Below are positions 41,856-53,822 of a stretch of DNA of 64,000 nucleotides, in pieces. The position numbers were made by a program, and so were the translations under genes. Numbering within the stretch: position 1 is the first letter of the stretch; every line of letters starts with the position of its first letter. Source of the DNA: Otis tarda (Eukaryota > Chordata > Aves > Otidiformes > Otididae). The notes beneath the pieces are model-generated. The model saw only the letters and a program-made list of their open reading frames with translations. It was not told where the DNA came from and made no database searches. The stretch covers positions 22,173,115 to 22,237,114 of the forward strand of contig CM048556.1 of the NCBI GenBank assembly GCA_026413225.1, given 5' to 3'.

Positions 41856-43034
41856 TGAAAATATTTTATTGCTTTCTAAAAATCAGTTTAATAAACTTCA
41901 AAGAGATACAGTAAGTAGACCAGCAAAAGTCTTTAACAAACCCAATTACCTGGCATTTTCCTTCTCCGCAGGAAGAGAGCCAGCTCTGTAAGAACAAGCC
42001 GAGAAGACCTGGTTTTGCCGTAGTTTGTAGAGGTGGAGCTCCTCTGACTGCACAGCATTTATGCCTAAGTTCCAGCAGAACTTCAGGTGAAACCAATGAA
42101 GCAGTTCACTGGTTTCAGCTGGAGTTCGATCAGCACCTTGCACCTGAGTCAGGTAAGAATAAGATCCACATTTTGCAGAGGCTAAACGAGCCACTCACTG
42201 CACAGCCGGCAGTCTCTGCCGCGGAAAAGTCCTCACGGTGGTTTGAAACTTCTTTTCACCTCCTCCTGGTCAGCGGCTACCGCTCTGCGCTCTGGAGGAA
42301 ACGTACCGTGCGATGTGCACAGGTATGTTACACGGCAAGAGAGCGGCTCCTAGCACCCTCAAACGCCGCGCAGATGATTTTCCTCAAATCCATACTCTGC
42401 ATAGGATAACGTGGGAAGGGAGGGTCTTCCACAATGCTCCAGCACTTCTAAGGAGCTATTACTGGAGTCATCGAAAAGGTAATTCCACCCTCCCCTTGAC
42501 TGTGAAATACAGAAAATGGCATCTCAAGTAACGGCACGTCTTGTTTAGCTTTGGGTTCTGCGACCTCTGCCGAGAGAAGACCCCAGCCCCCGAGGCCGCG
42601 CTCCGCCTCGCCTGTTTCAGAAAGCCCACGGTAGTCACCACGCGGTACCCGAACGCACCCTCCCTTCTCCCTCTCCCGCTTCAAGTGTCGCGCAGTGTTT
42701 TTCCCCAACACGTAACGTTACTCTGTGCCCCAAACCGAAGGTATTAACTCCTAGTGAAAGCAAAAAAGCTGTTACTCTGGGGCCGGGCTGCCCCCGACAC
42801 ACCGCTTTCTTTGGGAATGTCGGCTCTCCAGTGAAAGCTGGCAGTCTCCGCAGGTGGAAATGTGACCTCCGGGTGACGGTGGTGTGTAAGTCAGCTCTGC
42901 ACTGGGATAGTTCAGCGGTATCCATAGAAAGATAAGTCACCCCTGCAGCTGGGAAACCTGCCCCGTGCCCCAGTTTGTCATTTTCCAGCAGACGCCTTCC
43001 TCGCGAACACGAAGCTGCCCGGCCTGCACGGGAG

Positions 43035-46000
43035 TCAGAAGCGAGTGTGATTCTCGCCGCCGACATCGGGGGACGGCGCCGGCACCGTCTCTCCCGAGGC
43101 AGCCCTGCCCACCCCGTTGTGCACAGCGTGGCCGTGGTTCCGATGTTCTTCCCGGCTTTTTGTGGAGCAGGTGCCACTGTTAGGGGCCGACGTTTGCTTC
43201 TTCTGCACCTGCTCCAGTATCTGCAGCACCTGAAATGAGTAACCACAGTTGTGAGTGGGTTAGTAATTAGGGGGAAGCACTCATTTCTTCACCAGCTATT
43301 GAAATAAAGCTAGTGAAATATTGAAATTCTTTCTCAAGCTCCGCGCCTGGGCTCAGCCTTGGCGTTACGCTAAGGATTTCTCTCTGCCCAGAGGCCTCAG
43401 GTGTAAATGGAGAGCCTGCCCCAGTCTCTCCTCGCGCGTTCCCCAGCAACGTGCTCAGCACAGAGACGCAGTGGTGTCCAGAGGCAGGATCAGGACACGG
43501 GCAACACAGGGCTCTGTTTTTCTGCTCTCTCACACCACCCACCATGATAACTCCTCATGCTGCCACAGATTTCTTTACCTCCTTACAGAACCGGGAAACC
43601 CCCAGTCTGAAACCGACTTAATGGAGAGGGGCAAAGGGAGCAGAAATAAAATCAAGACCGATTTTACCTGAGACTTGGGGATGATGCCGACTCTGAAGAA
43701 CCCTATGTTTCCACTGTCGATTTTGGTGCAGTCCACGACGGTGGAGGCAATGTTTTCTGGAGAAGGCCCATCACAAAGAACTGCATCCACCTGAAGAGCA
43801 ACGGATGTTCACACCAGGTTCCCCTCAGGCACTTGGGAAAAGAGAGGGCAGTTTCTCCCTCTCAACAGCAGGTCATTATCATCAAGGGCAGCTCTGCTCC
43901 TTCCTGCCTCACGGTATTGACACTAACAGCTGAATTTGGAATGAATCAACTTAATAAAAGCAGAGAGAGAGCTCTGTGTGGGGTGTAGGTCAGCAGTACA
44001 ACAAAGACAGCTTTACATCAGCTGAGGAGCTTTGAAGAAGTCCCATCCACAAGCATAGGTGTAGAAACCCAGGTTTTTGAGGAGCTAGAGGTGGAAGATT
44101 TGTACTACCTCTTGTTTAAAACTGCCCTCACCTAAGCTGCCAGGAATACACAAAATGTAGCAGTCAGGATTCAGCAGGGAATCCGGAGTGTGAATCCAAG
44201 TGTGAATGAATGAATCCTGCGTGTGAATCCAAGACAGCCACGCGAATGGCCATGACCACTGTGCTTCCAGAACTTAGGGAAGTTCTAACAGCCAGCAATA
44301 TTTTAGAGCTTTGGCACCAGTTTTAGACCAGCTTCAGCTTTAGAAGGGAATCCCCCGTGTTCTGACAGCTCAGCGCTAGCCGGAGCCCTGGCGCGTTCAG
44401 GCGTCAGTAGTTTTACTGCTCACAAGCAAAGCAGCATTTTTTTGTTGCTCATATCATTCTGTGTTGGAAGACAAACTAACTCACGTTGCCAAGCCACAAC
44501 CATAGTGTACAAATCAGAAGAATTTCAGTTTCCCACCAAGTTCTGTATTTTACACTGTTCTTTCACTAGGACACCGACATGAGGAGTGTCCACAGCATGT
44601 TTTTAATGAGATGCTTTCCCAGATTCTTGATATCACCTATTGATTTGCCTACTGGAAACAAAGCGGGTGCGTTCTTCCATCCCCACATCTTTTGGCACCC
44701 GTCGGAACAAAAAGCCACAGAGCCCAAGTTACCTTATTTCCCAGCTTGGCGTAGACTTGGTTGTGGTGGGTTGTGTCTGCCTCTCCCGTTGGGTTGGCTG
44801 ATGTGACCACAATGGGGCCGACCTGGCGACAGAAAAACGGGAATAAAAGCTCTGAGCGGGTTTTGTTGTATAGAACTGATGACTTGGACTCTGAAGTTCA
44901 CTTGTGAGTCTCTGCGATTCTAAAAAGAACTTGGTGTGATTCACCCAGGTAGAGACGCCTACTATGGAGGCAACCACAGTCCCACCAAATCTGTGTGCAA
45001 GTGACTAACGCCCTGATGAACTGGGGTTCACTGACGTTGATCACAAAAGAACATTTTGTTTTCCAGCAACAGCAATTGCCAAAGACCTACAATGCCTGTC
45101 CTTGAAATGAGGAGAACACGCCGGGTATCACAGTTCCTTTGGCCACATTCTGGACCTTCTGAAGTTATCCTGGCTTCAGACAAGCCAGATAAGCTTGCAA
45201 TAAAAATGTTCTGTGTAGGAAACCAAAGTGCCTGTTAATTATATCTTTTCTGGTTTTCCGACTCGGCAGTTACTCCTTTTACCATCTTTTCTGCAATAAA
45301 ATCAGCTACCTGCTGCCAGCATACCCGCCCCTTCTCAACGATATTTTTCTTGTGGGAGTTACTCATTTTAGCACTTTTCACTCCCCAAACCTGTCTGAAC
45401 ACGCTAGGATCCTCGCTTCATTGAGAAAAGAAACAGAGAGGAGAGGTGACATGCCAAGAGGGCTGACAGAGTTCTGGCCTCTCGCTGTCCTTCTCCCTTC
45501 CAGCAGGCCAGGGGACCCGGGTGCAAGGGGCTGACACCAAGCCTGCTTCCTGGACAGTGGAATGGCAGGGTCTGGTGGCCAGCGCTGCTGGGGCGTGCGT
45601 GCTCCGGCCACTCACCAAGTCGATGAGGTGCGTGGTGACAGAGCAGTCGGGGATGCGGATGGCAATGCTCTGAGGGGTACCGACGTATTTAGCTGAGTCC
45701 CTCATTCCCAGGAAGTCCACCCATTCACCTGCAAAAGGAAGAGTCACATGGCACTATGGATGTTCATCAGTCCAAACACAATGCTCTTGCCAGAAACATC
45801 GCCACGGAGCACGTGGCGTTGCAGGGATGCATGCCTCAAGCTGAGGTTTCAAAGCCAAAGCTCTCCAGCGAGCTCGGAAGCAACAGCATTTCCTCACCTC
45901 TGGGAACCACCAAGCTAATAGGAGATGGCCAGGCAGCCTCCATGAAGTCCCAGAGGAGGGGAGTGAACAAATGCTTTGCGGGTTCCAGTTGCTTTAGGCT

Positions 46001-49000
46001 AGAAATCCAGAGCGACATGGGGCGATCCTGAGCCTGGCGCTTGGACCTGGAAAAGAGGCAAGAAAAATGAGCCTGGAAGTAAGATGGAGATTTATTTTCA
46101 AGCTGAGAAGGAAATTGCGGTGGCAAGGCCTAGAGTTAACACAAGGTGTGTAGGCTCTGGCCCAGGTCATCAGGCTGTAGTAAAAGTAGGACTGTCCAAC
46201 AGATGGCCTGACAGGAAGGGACATTAAGGACTACTCCCAATCAGGAATGGCTACTCCAAATCAAACTTTTAGCTTCTTGCGTAGCGATGGGTAGAAGTCC
46301 CAATTGCCCAAGTTCTGAGGAAACCCCACCTGTACGAGGGGCCCCGGGTGCTTACAAAAGCACAGCTAGAGGCACTGTTAGACACGAGAGGGGTTTTGGT
46401 TGTGACAAAATGTACCTACAAAAACGTACAATAACCCCCAGCCCCATTTGTCACTTCTTTGGCTTTTCTTGTGATATCCAAGCTACCCGGCTCTATCACC
46501 TGCCAGGAGCCTTCAATATCCTAGAAGACGATTCCAGCTCAACTGTCTCCTTCCCTCATTCAGATCTTCTCCCCCAGGCTCATCACCTTGCTCTTCCCAT
46601 GAGGGCTAAGCTACCTGTCTCACTGCTCTCGATGGCTGCTGTAGCCGGTACTCAGCAGCCGCTGTAAGTCCCAGAGGCTTGTTGAGACTAGCCAAGGAAG
46701 CTCTAGTGGGGCAGCAAGACAAATACTTACTGGTGAGCTTTCTCCACAGCATCGGGCCGATTACAGGCTGCCACAAGCACATACACCGTATCCGTGGGGA
46801 TGCCGCAAGTCCCTCCGTTCTTCAGGATATCTGTTGGCATGTGAACAGGGCAGAACCCCGTGAGTCACTAGAAGTGAGGGGCTGTAACTCACGGAAGAGC
46901 TGTCACAGACAAAACAGCCAATTTGGTGCGCTCATCTCCTTTTGTCAACTAACAAAGTATTTCCTCTGACAGAGCATTTTCTAGCATTCTCCAAGAGGAG
47001 ATCTGGCATTTAGGGGAGTTCTGGGCCACGTTCATCAGGGCCAGAAGTCATTCAGCCCTGTGGGGAGAGCAAGCACCACGCACTTGCTCTGCTTTCTCTG
47101 TACAAAGCTTTCAGCGGTCGCCCCAGCCTGGAGGATGGATGTATCTCAGACTGGATGAGCAGACAGGGATATGATATGGGAGAGGCAGCAACAAATTCAC
47201 TGCTAAACCCAGCTCCTAACAAGGAATTGGTCCCATTTCCCCCACAGCCTATTTAGCTTCTAACGACGCTTGTAACTTGGCCCACTTTGTCAAAATGTCA
47301 TCAGATTATCAGGATTTCCACATCCGGATTTGAAAAATGTTCTTTCAATAATGTTCTGCTACAAAACCTCCCAGAACTGACCCTCTCCCCCCACATTATG
47401 TCCTCTGTATTTCCCTTACCTGCAATTCTCTTGACTGAGGAAGCTTTCCTGGCAGGCAGGTGAAGGCACTTGGTCGTTCCTCCCCCCACACCACTAAGCT
47501 GCACAATGGGCCTACCCATTGGTAAGCAGGAACCCTCAAAGGTGCTGTTGAAAAGGGCAGACAGGAAGCAGTAAAAGCTGACCAGGCCAAAGATGAGAGT
47601 GGCAGCAATGTCATAGCCGGCTGGAAGAGCATGGACGGCATCCAGCAAGAAGCTGATAGCGATGAGAAAGAAAGTGAGGGAGTAAAAGAACCAGGCGATG
47701 TTTAAGAAGAGTGTGCAGAAGACAATGAAGCCATTGAAGAGCATGAACGCAATGATGCCAACCGCTGTGTGGAAGCTTCTGGTGGTGCCATAGAGGCCGC
47801 CATATCTGGTCAAGCCCCAGATGATCCACATGACAGCATAGAGAATGAAGGCACTGCTCTCCAAGGTTTTACCCCGGGCAAAGGCCACCGAGCCGCCTAG
47901 AAGCTTAAGGATCCCACCAGCTACCACTACCCATGGAATTACAACAGTAGCAAGCGGAGCCTGTGGGTCCCCCGTCCTTGTGAGAGCAAAAGAAGCGAGG
48001 ACGCTGCATGCGTAGCCAAGCACCTCTGCATCTGCATACTTGGAATACCCTAGGTAGGGAGTGTGAAGGTCAGCCCCCTCACGAAGCTTCAGAAAACTGC
48101 TGCGAGCAAGCAGGGCCTTCACAGCACCCCTCCCTGTGGGGATCTTGGCACTGGCTTTCACATTGTACAGGTGAATCAGAGTCATCACGGCTGAGGCCAC
48201 GAAGATGGCCACATCCACGCCTTGGGGTCCACCTTCAAAAAACCCCTTGGGACGGCAAGCTAGTGCGATGCAGTAGGCCACATAAAACAGCAAATATAGG
48301 CCATCCACTGGGCTCTTAAGAGTGAGAAAAAGAGCCAGGACAACAAAAAGAATGGAGAAAACCACCAGGAACGGAGTAGGGAAAGATGGCTCCTCTGGTT
48401 GCCAGATTGGGTACAGAAGGCAGTAGCCTCCAGCAAATTTCAGGATGGAAGTGAAACCAAAGAATGTAGCCATCAGCACATCCATCGCACGGTATGACAA
48501 AATGCAGATGCCAATCTGGTAGATCCCAGCCGCCCACAGCCAGGGCACTTGACCGATAAATAGCTGGCCAGTGACGCCCAGGAGCCTACAGCCGAAGACA
48601 CTGGCAGACAGCATGTTCAGGATCAGACCGGTGACTGCAAAACGGTTCATGCTGCCGCTGGTGGACTGGATCTGCTCACGGGTCTTTTTCTTGGCCAGAT
48701 CCGTGCCAGGCAGGGCAATTTTCTCTTTGCTTAGGAAATAGAGAATCCTTCCCAGAGCAAAATAACCACCGACCAAGCAGATGACCATATAATTGCAAGC
48801 CACAGCAGAGGAACCGAAAGCTGTGCTATAAAGCATGGCAACTTCATGAGCACTGGCGAGCGAGACAGCAGAGGCAATCATAGCTAGGATGACCTCTCCA
48901 CAAAGGAAGCCCACCGCTGCAATAATGAGCAGGGCCAAAGTAAACGTGACCAGGCCAGGCACCATGGCATTGCGGAAATCACCAGCGTCGTTCAAAACTC

Positions 49001-50448
49001 CTTGCCCTCCCAGGATGAAGACCACTCCATAGCCGCACCAGAACACTGAGATGGTCAGGCAGAGAGACAAGAACAGGGAGGCATTTCTTAGGCTTCTCCG
49101 AACTCCTGTGAAACAGATGACCACGGAGACACAACTGTGATTTCAAGACAGTAGGACAGCATTCATTCTAAAAAGTTAACCTAGCACTGCCAAGTCCACC
49201 ACCAAACCATGTCCCTCAGCACCACACCTACATGTTTTTTAATGGAACCATAAAATCCAAAGTACTCTCAGAAAGCCTGGGCAATCATGTATTCAGTCTG
49301 TTAAAACTCTCTGAGATCCTAGTAAAGCATTCGTTCAAAACTAACATTGATTTCTTTGGTTGCCTCTACAGGAAAAAGCTGTGACAGTGCCATGCTCCTC
49401 GAGGAGAACGAATCAGTGGTCTGGCAAGGCTGCCGGTTCGTACAAACCTGTTGGCAAAGCAGACCAGAACATGCAAAGCTCTAGAAGGGGCAGGCCTTGA
49501 AGGCAGCCACCCTCTGAGTCTTACCTGTATACGCCAAAAGAGACGATAAGATCAACAGAAGGACTCCTAGAGCCGTGCCGGGGATCAGAGGGGCTGCTCT
49601 GGGTAAACTGTAGAAATGCACTGCCAGTAGGAGTGATCCTGTGTGCGACAAGGGAGGTGGGAAAAAAGAAAGAACTTGTAAGCTTTGCCCAAAACACCCA
49701 GGAGAGAACCAGAGTGGCAGGAGCAGGGAACAGAGGAAAAATAGCAGCACAAGATCCACAAATAAGGAAATTTAAGGAGCTGAGGGGGGTGTATTGTAAC
49801 TTGGTTTGTGTCCAAGGTCTCACCTCTTTCTGGGTGCCTATCAAGAAACTTGGACTTAATCATGTTTGAAAGGGCTCCCTTGTTGTCAGCTAAAGGTAAA
49901 AGTCAGCTCTCCGATTCCAGTCACACAAAAGGCAGACAGACGCACGCACGCTTTCCAGATGATCACATAAGCCTTGCGCCTACAGAAAACTAGCCTGAAA
50001 ATGGAACGGGGAGCACTCAGCAAGACAAAACACAAAGGAGCAGACGAAAAGGAGTGAACATAGAAAACAGAGCTGCAGGGAAAATGGCCAGAAAAGAGAG
50101 GGAAGTGCATCCAAATCAAGATCATTTATGAAAATGACTACCAAAAAGTTTTGATTTGCTTCCCACCCAGAGATGGATCAAGCACAAAAGTTCAGGCCAG
50201 CACTTTAAAGCCAAGACAAATATTTTGTTGGCTGCTGAAACAGGCAGAGGGATCCCTGGATCGAAAAGCTTTACCCAGGCAGAGAGGATTCAGAGTAAAC
50301 AAACTCCTTAGCCCCCTTTGCGAAGGGGGTGTCCATGACAGCCAGTCCCAAGCCCATCCTCCCGTGCCAAGAAGACTCGATCCCTACCTGCGGAAATGCC
50401 CAAGAGCCCTATGGAGGAATGCAGTGATTCAGCTTTTCTGTCTGCCAT
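43035..50448 (-). CDS. Gene B: paralogue of gene A, triple SatP-like membrane protein with a divergent YrdC domain
   Basis: Nine exons on the minus strand: 50448-50388, 49638-49525, 49105-47420, 46830-46731, 46046-45898, 45728-45616, 44822-44733, 43790-43668, 43229-43035. Phases agree throughout, giving 876 residues. The protein starts MADRKAESLHSS and has about 18 hydrophobic segments in three groups of six up to about residue 590. The third group contains VLGYACSVLASFAL and GGILKLLGGSVAFARGKTLE, which resemble helices 1 and 2 of SatP/YaaH transporters. A YrdC domain follows: GIPTDTVYVLVAAC, RIPDCSVTTHLIDL, VVTSANPTGEADTTHH, ASTVVDCTKID. Compared with gene A, the KxR motif reads KRQ in my alignment, so the Arg is replaced by Gln, and EKP becomes DRP. 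The SxN motif is kept. The last exon adds a hydrophilic tail of about 64 residues that A lacks. Transport and catalysis are both unproven, and the YrdC part may be inactive or altered. Confidence 0.87.
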
Positions 50449-50510
50449 CGCAGAGTCCGCTGGAGACCCAGATGTGGGCTGAAATGCTGCCTCTCTTTCC
50501 TCCCTAGCTC

Positions 50511-50516
50511 TTTATA
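50511..50516 (-). promoter_or_regulatory. TATA box of gene B
   Basis: TATAAA on the gene strand, 63 bases upstream of the ATG. It implies a short 5' UTR of about 35 bases and an uninterrupted first exon. Confidence 0.65.
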
Positions 50517-50651
50517 ACCAAACCAGCTCCTCTGGCCTGCGTTCCTCCCTGCTCTCCACCCCTTTTCCCTACAAACATCTTCTGTTAGTGTTCCCTTCTG
50601 CATGCGGGAGGAAATGCAAACGAGTTCCTTGCTGCAATAAATTTCAGCCTG

Positions 50652-50658
50652 TGAGTCA
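50652..50658 (-). promoter_or_regulatory. AP-1-like site upstream of gene B
   Basis: TGAGTCA, a perfect AP-1 (TRE) heptamer, about 136 bases upstream of the TATA box. The motif is short, so a chance match is possible. Confidence 0.4.
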
Positions 50659-50659
50659 G

Positions 50660-53600
50660 TAGGGACTGCTGGTAGCTCCCTCCAGGGGCCTGTTCATTTT
50701 ACTGTTGATTAACCTTTGTTAAAAAAGACACTTGAAAAATAACGCGAAGGGTTTATTACTCTTACTGCCTTTTCGCTACTGCCAGTGAGGAAATCACACC
50801 AGGTAAAATTAAGGTTTTTTAAAGAATCCGTCTTGCTGGAGCAAACAAGTACTTTGCAAGCCCAGGAGCTCCTTGGGGACGAGTTATTTCTCCTCACACT
50901 GGCCATGGTCCCGCTGTTTGTCCCTGTCACAGCTATGAATGCCTGGCAAACCCAGGGCAGATTCAGCGCCATTCCCTTAGAGGTGACTTCTGTCCATGTG
51001 TCACTCCACATCCACCCAATCCAGCCTCTCTGCGCATGCTCAGAGGGAACTCCTCCGACGCAGTTCTCCTGAGCGAGGTGGCAGCGCAAACGTGCAGTCT
51101 GAAGACCATTAGAGCGAGGAGAAACCTAGAGGAGCCTTGCGGGCTTTCCAGAACTGTGCAGGCAGCGAGCCTCAGTCATCGCCATGATCGCTGCTGAGTC
51201 CCAAGGGACCTGTTCCCAGCTTCCTACTACTTCCCATGGAGGATATGTCATCAGGGCATAAAGGTCTTTACCAACGGAGGAGAGGCTGCAGAAAGCAGTG
51301 AACACTGGTCTCAGGATGATGTTGGGTCACACGTCAAGTGGGAATTAGACAGAGAACTGTTCTGTGAGAGCTAACAGGGCTTTGATGGAAAACAGGGGCA
51401 ACACTCGCCTGCACCGGTGTACATTCCTCCACTGTTCTGTTTGCGTGCAGTGGGCCAGCGTAGGGTCAGTTCCTGCAAAGGACTCAGCTCCTGTTCCCAT
51501 CAGCCCCAGTTAAAGCAAGTTCCACTCGCAGCCTCTTGACAAGATAAAAGATACAAAACAGTGTGAAGAGCTTCATGCTGATATCCCTGGGCTGGTGGAG
51601 GATGACTCTGCAGAGGCCCTACGGCAGCAAGCTGCGATGTTCCTCTTGGCAGACCCTGCTCTGTGTTCCCCCATAAGCCACGCTCCGCTGCCAGGGCTGG
51701 AGGACAGAACAGCTGCTGGAAATGAGACTTGGAGCTGCACAGACTGCAGCTCAAAGACAGCCTCCAGGATCAGCCAAGAGGCGTTAGATCTGTAGCAGCA
51801 TCCAGAACAACCCCAGACCGTCAGGACCATGTCAAAGGACCCTGCTCCTCCTGCTCTCTGAGCCAGCTGGAGCATGATGGCACGCTTCCATTGAGCAGCT
51901 GGATGCCTACAACGGCTCCCAAACTTTCCTGGTTTCTCCAGTGCTTTGGAGAACAGTTATCTTTAACTGTGTTCACCCTTCAAGAACAGCTTTGAGGCAG
52001 TAGGGTTCCTTCGCACTCATCTTCACTAGAGTATTAATGCAGATTAAAACAAGGCGTTTAATATTAAAGCCAAATGTCTCTGCCATATTAACTGCGTGCA
52101 GACATTCCCACACAGAATGGAATAACTCAGCTGAAAAGTATTATTTATCAACAACATAGTATTGTTTATCAACAACATAGTATTATTTATCAACAATATA
52201 GTATTATTTATCAAGAACATAGCATTATTTATCAACAATATGTTTCTGGCAGACACATTTTTAGGTTCAACATGTCTATTGAGATAGATCTTAACACAGG
52301 AGGCAGCAAGCACTGGAACAAGCCTGGTTTACGGAGTTACACCTAACCAACGCTATCAGTAAGGGGAACCAGCTCAGTCAGTTTGCAACAGGCAGAGCTA
52401 AATGATGAGGTCTGCAGCAAGCTGTGCGCTTGTTTAAATCCCCAGCCTCTGGCTGTCTTTGTTCCATCATTAATGGGACTGCTCTCTAACCAGTTCAAGG
52501 AGGAAGAACCTATCTGTTCAAGTCGCAGCATAATTCAGCTGCTTTTTTAATGCAAGAGGAGATAACTCATTTCTAACCTACAGTTAGAACACCTTGGATA
52601 GTAAAACAAGCAGGAGCAAAAAGGCTTTGGGTGTTTTCCACACATATCTTACAGCTTAATTCCTGTTCTGGGCAATAAAAGTAACTGATGGGAAAGCCTG
52701 TGTTAGGTTAGCTGGACTGCAAGTCCTTTCTCATGTGCTTTTTGCTCCTGCTTGTACAGGTAGCAGGTTGGAGTACGTGGTGCTTGATATCTCTGGTTTT
52801 AAGAGACGCATGCAATAAATGAAATCACACGTATTAGCAATGCGTATCTTCCTCATGCCTACTAACGAACTCGCCAAAACACCATCCCATTATACACGTC
52901 TCTTCCAAATACGAGAGGCCCAAGGAAAATTTCTTATAAATAACCCTGAAAAACATTCTTCAGCCATGCTGCATGAAGTTTTTTGTTATCTGAAGAACAA
53001 GAAGACAGCCTCAACACGCCACGGTTATTTCAACAGCCCAAAGCTGAAACAGAGCGGTACAGAGCCATCTCAGGTGTAAGCACATCACGGACAAGGAAGA
53101 ACAAGTCTCTGCACGAGCAAGGGATTTTCCCCATCACATGCCGAGAATCTTGCTGCCTTGAGCTGCTACAAAGGTCAGGGCTCTGCCAATTCCTGGTACC
53201 GCTTCCCTGGCAAATGGAGAGATAGTGCTGTTAATGGAGAATCAAGTTATTAATTTCTAACCTCAAGACCCAAAGGAAAAAGCCACAACTGAGTGCAAAA
53301 TATCTGCTCTTGAGAGATGGGATATGAGGATAAGAACATTTAAGGTCAAAAAAGGAAATCTTGGTGTTAAAAGACCGAGGGTGCCTGTGCAGTGTAGGGT
53401 TTTAAAAATGGGGCACAGAGAGGAATGCACTGCCTTCAACATTTGCTCTGGGTGGGCTCCCTTTGATAGCACCTCATGTGCACAGGCTTTGGTACTTTAG
53501 TCTGAAATAGAATGGAAAAAGGACAGCTGAGAAGGAAAAACATGGCTGCTCTGTTGAACAGGTCACGTCAGCTGGGGATGCTCTGGAGACAAGGTGCTGG

Positions 53601-53740
53601 GAAGATCTGCAAGGGAGAAGTCGGTTGAGGAAACAAATAATATTTACACGCCCTGCCTGTGTCACTGGAAATAAAACCTTCTTGCCAGTAAGAAATTCAG
53701 CCCAACCCTCCTGGCCCCACCTGCTCCTGGGGGAGGGATT
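50660..53740. other. Divergent intergenic region between gene B and the GATD3-like gene
   Basis: About 3 kb with no recognisable exon. It contains a small 21-base tandem repeat at 52.14 kb and, near 53.56 kb, a TCACGTCA (CRE-like) motif about 180 bases before the TATA box of the GATD3-like gene. The short open frames are unremarkable. Confidence 0.4.
52141..52241. repeat. 21-base tandem repeat, five copies
   Basis: The unit TTATTTATCAACAACATAGTA is repeated five times with one to three substitutions per copy and a truncated last copy. It is AT-rich and has no evident gene association. Confidence 0.93.
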
Positions 53741-53744
53741 GCGC

Positions 53745-53752
53745 TATAAAAA
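53745..53752 (+). promoter_or_regulatory. TATA box of the GATD3-like gene
   Basis: TATAAAAA in a GC-rich surround, 78 bases upstream of the ATG at 53823. It is correctly spaced for a start site near 53776. Confidence 0.7.
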
Positions 53753-53822
53753 GGCTCCGGGCAGCGAAGAGAGATGCACAGCAATTTGAGGCTCTCCAGG
53801 GAATCCTGCTCTGGTCGTGACC

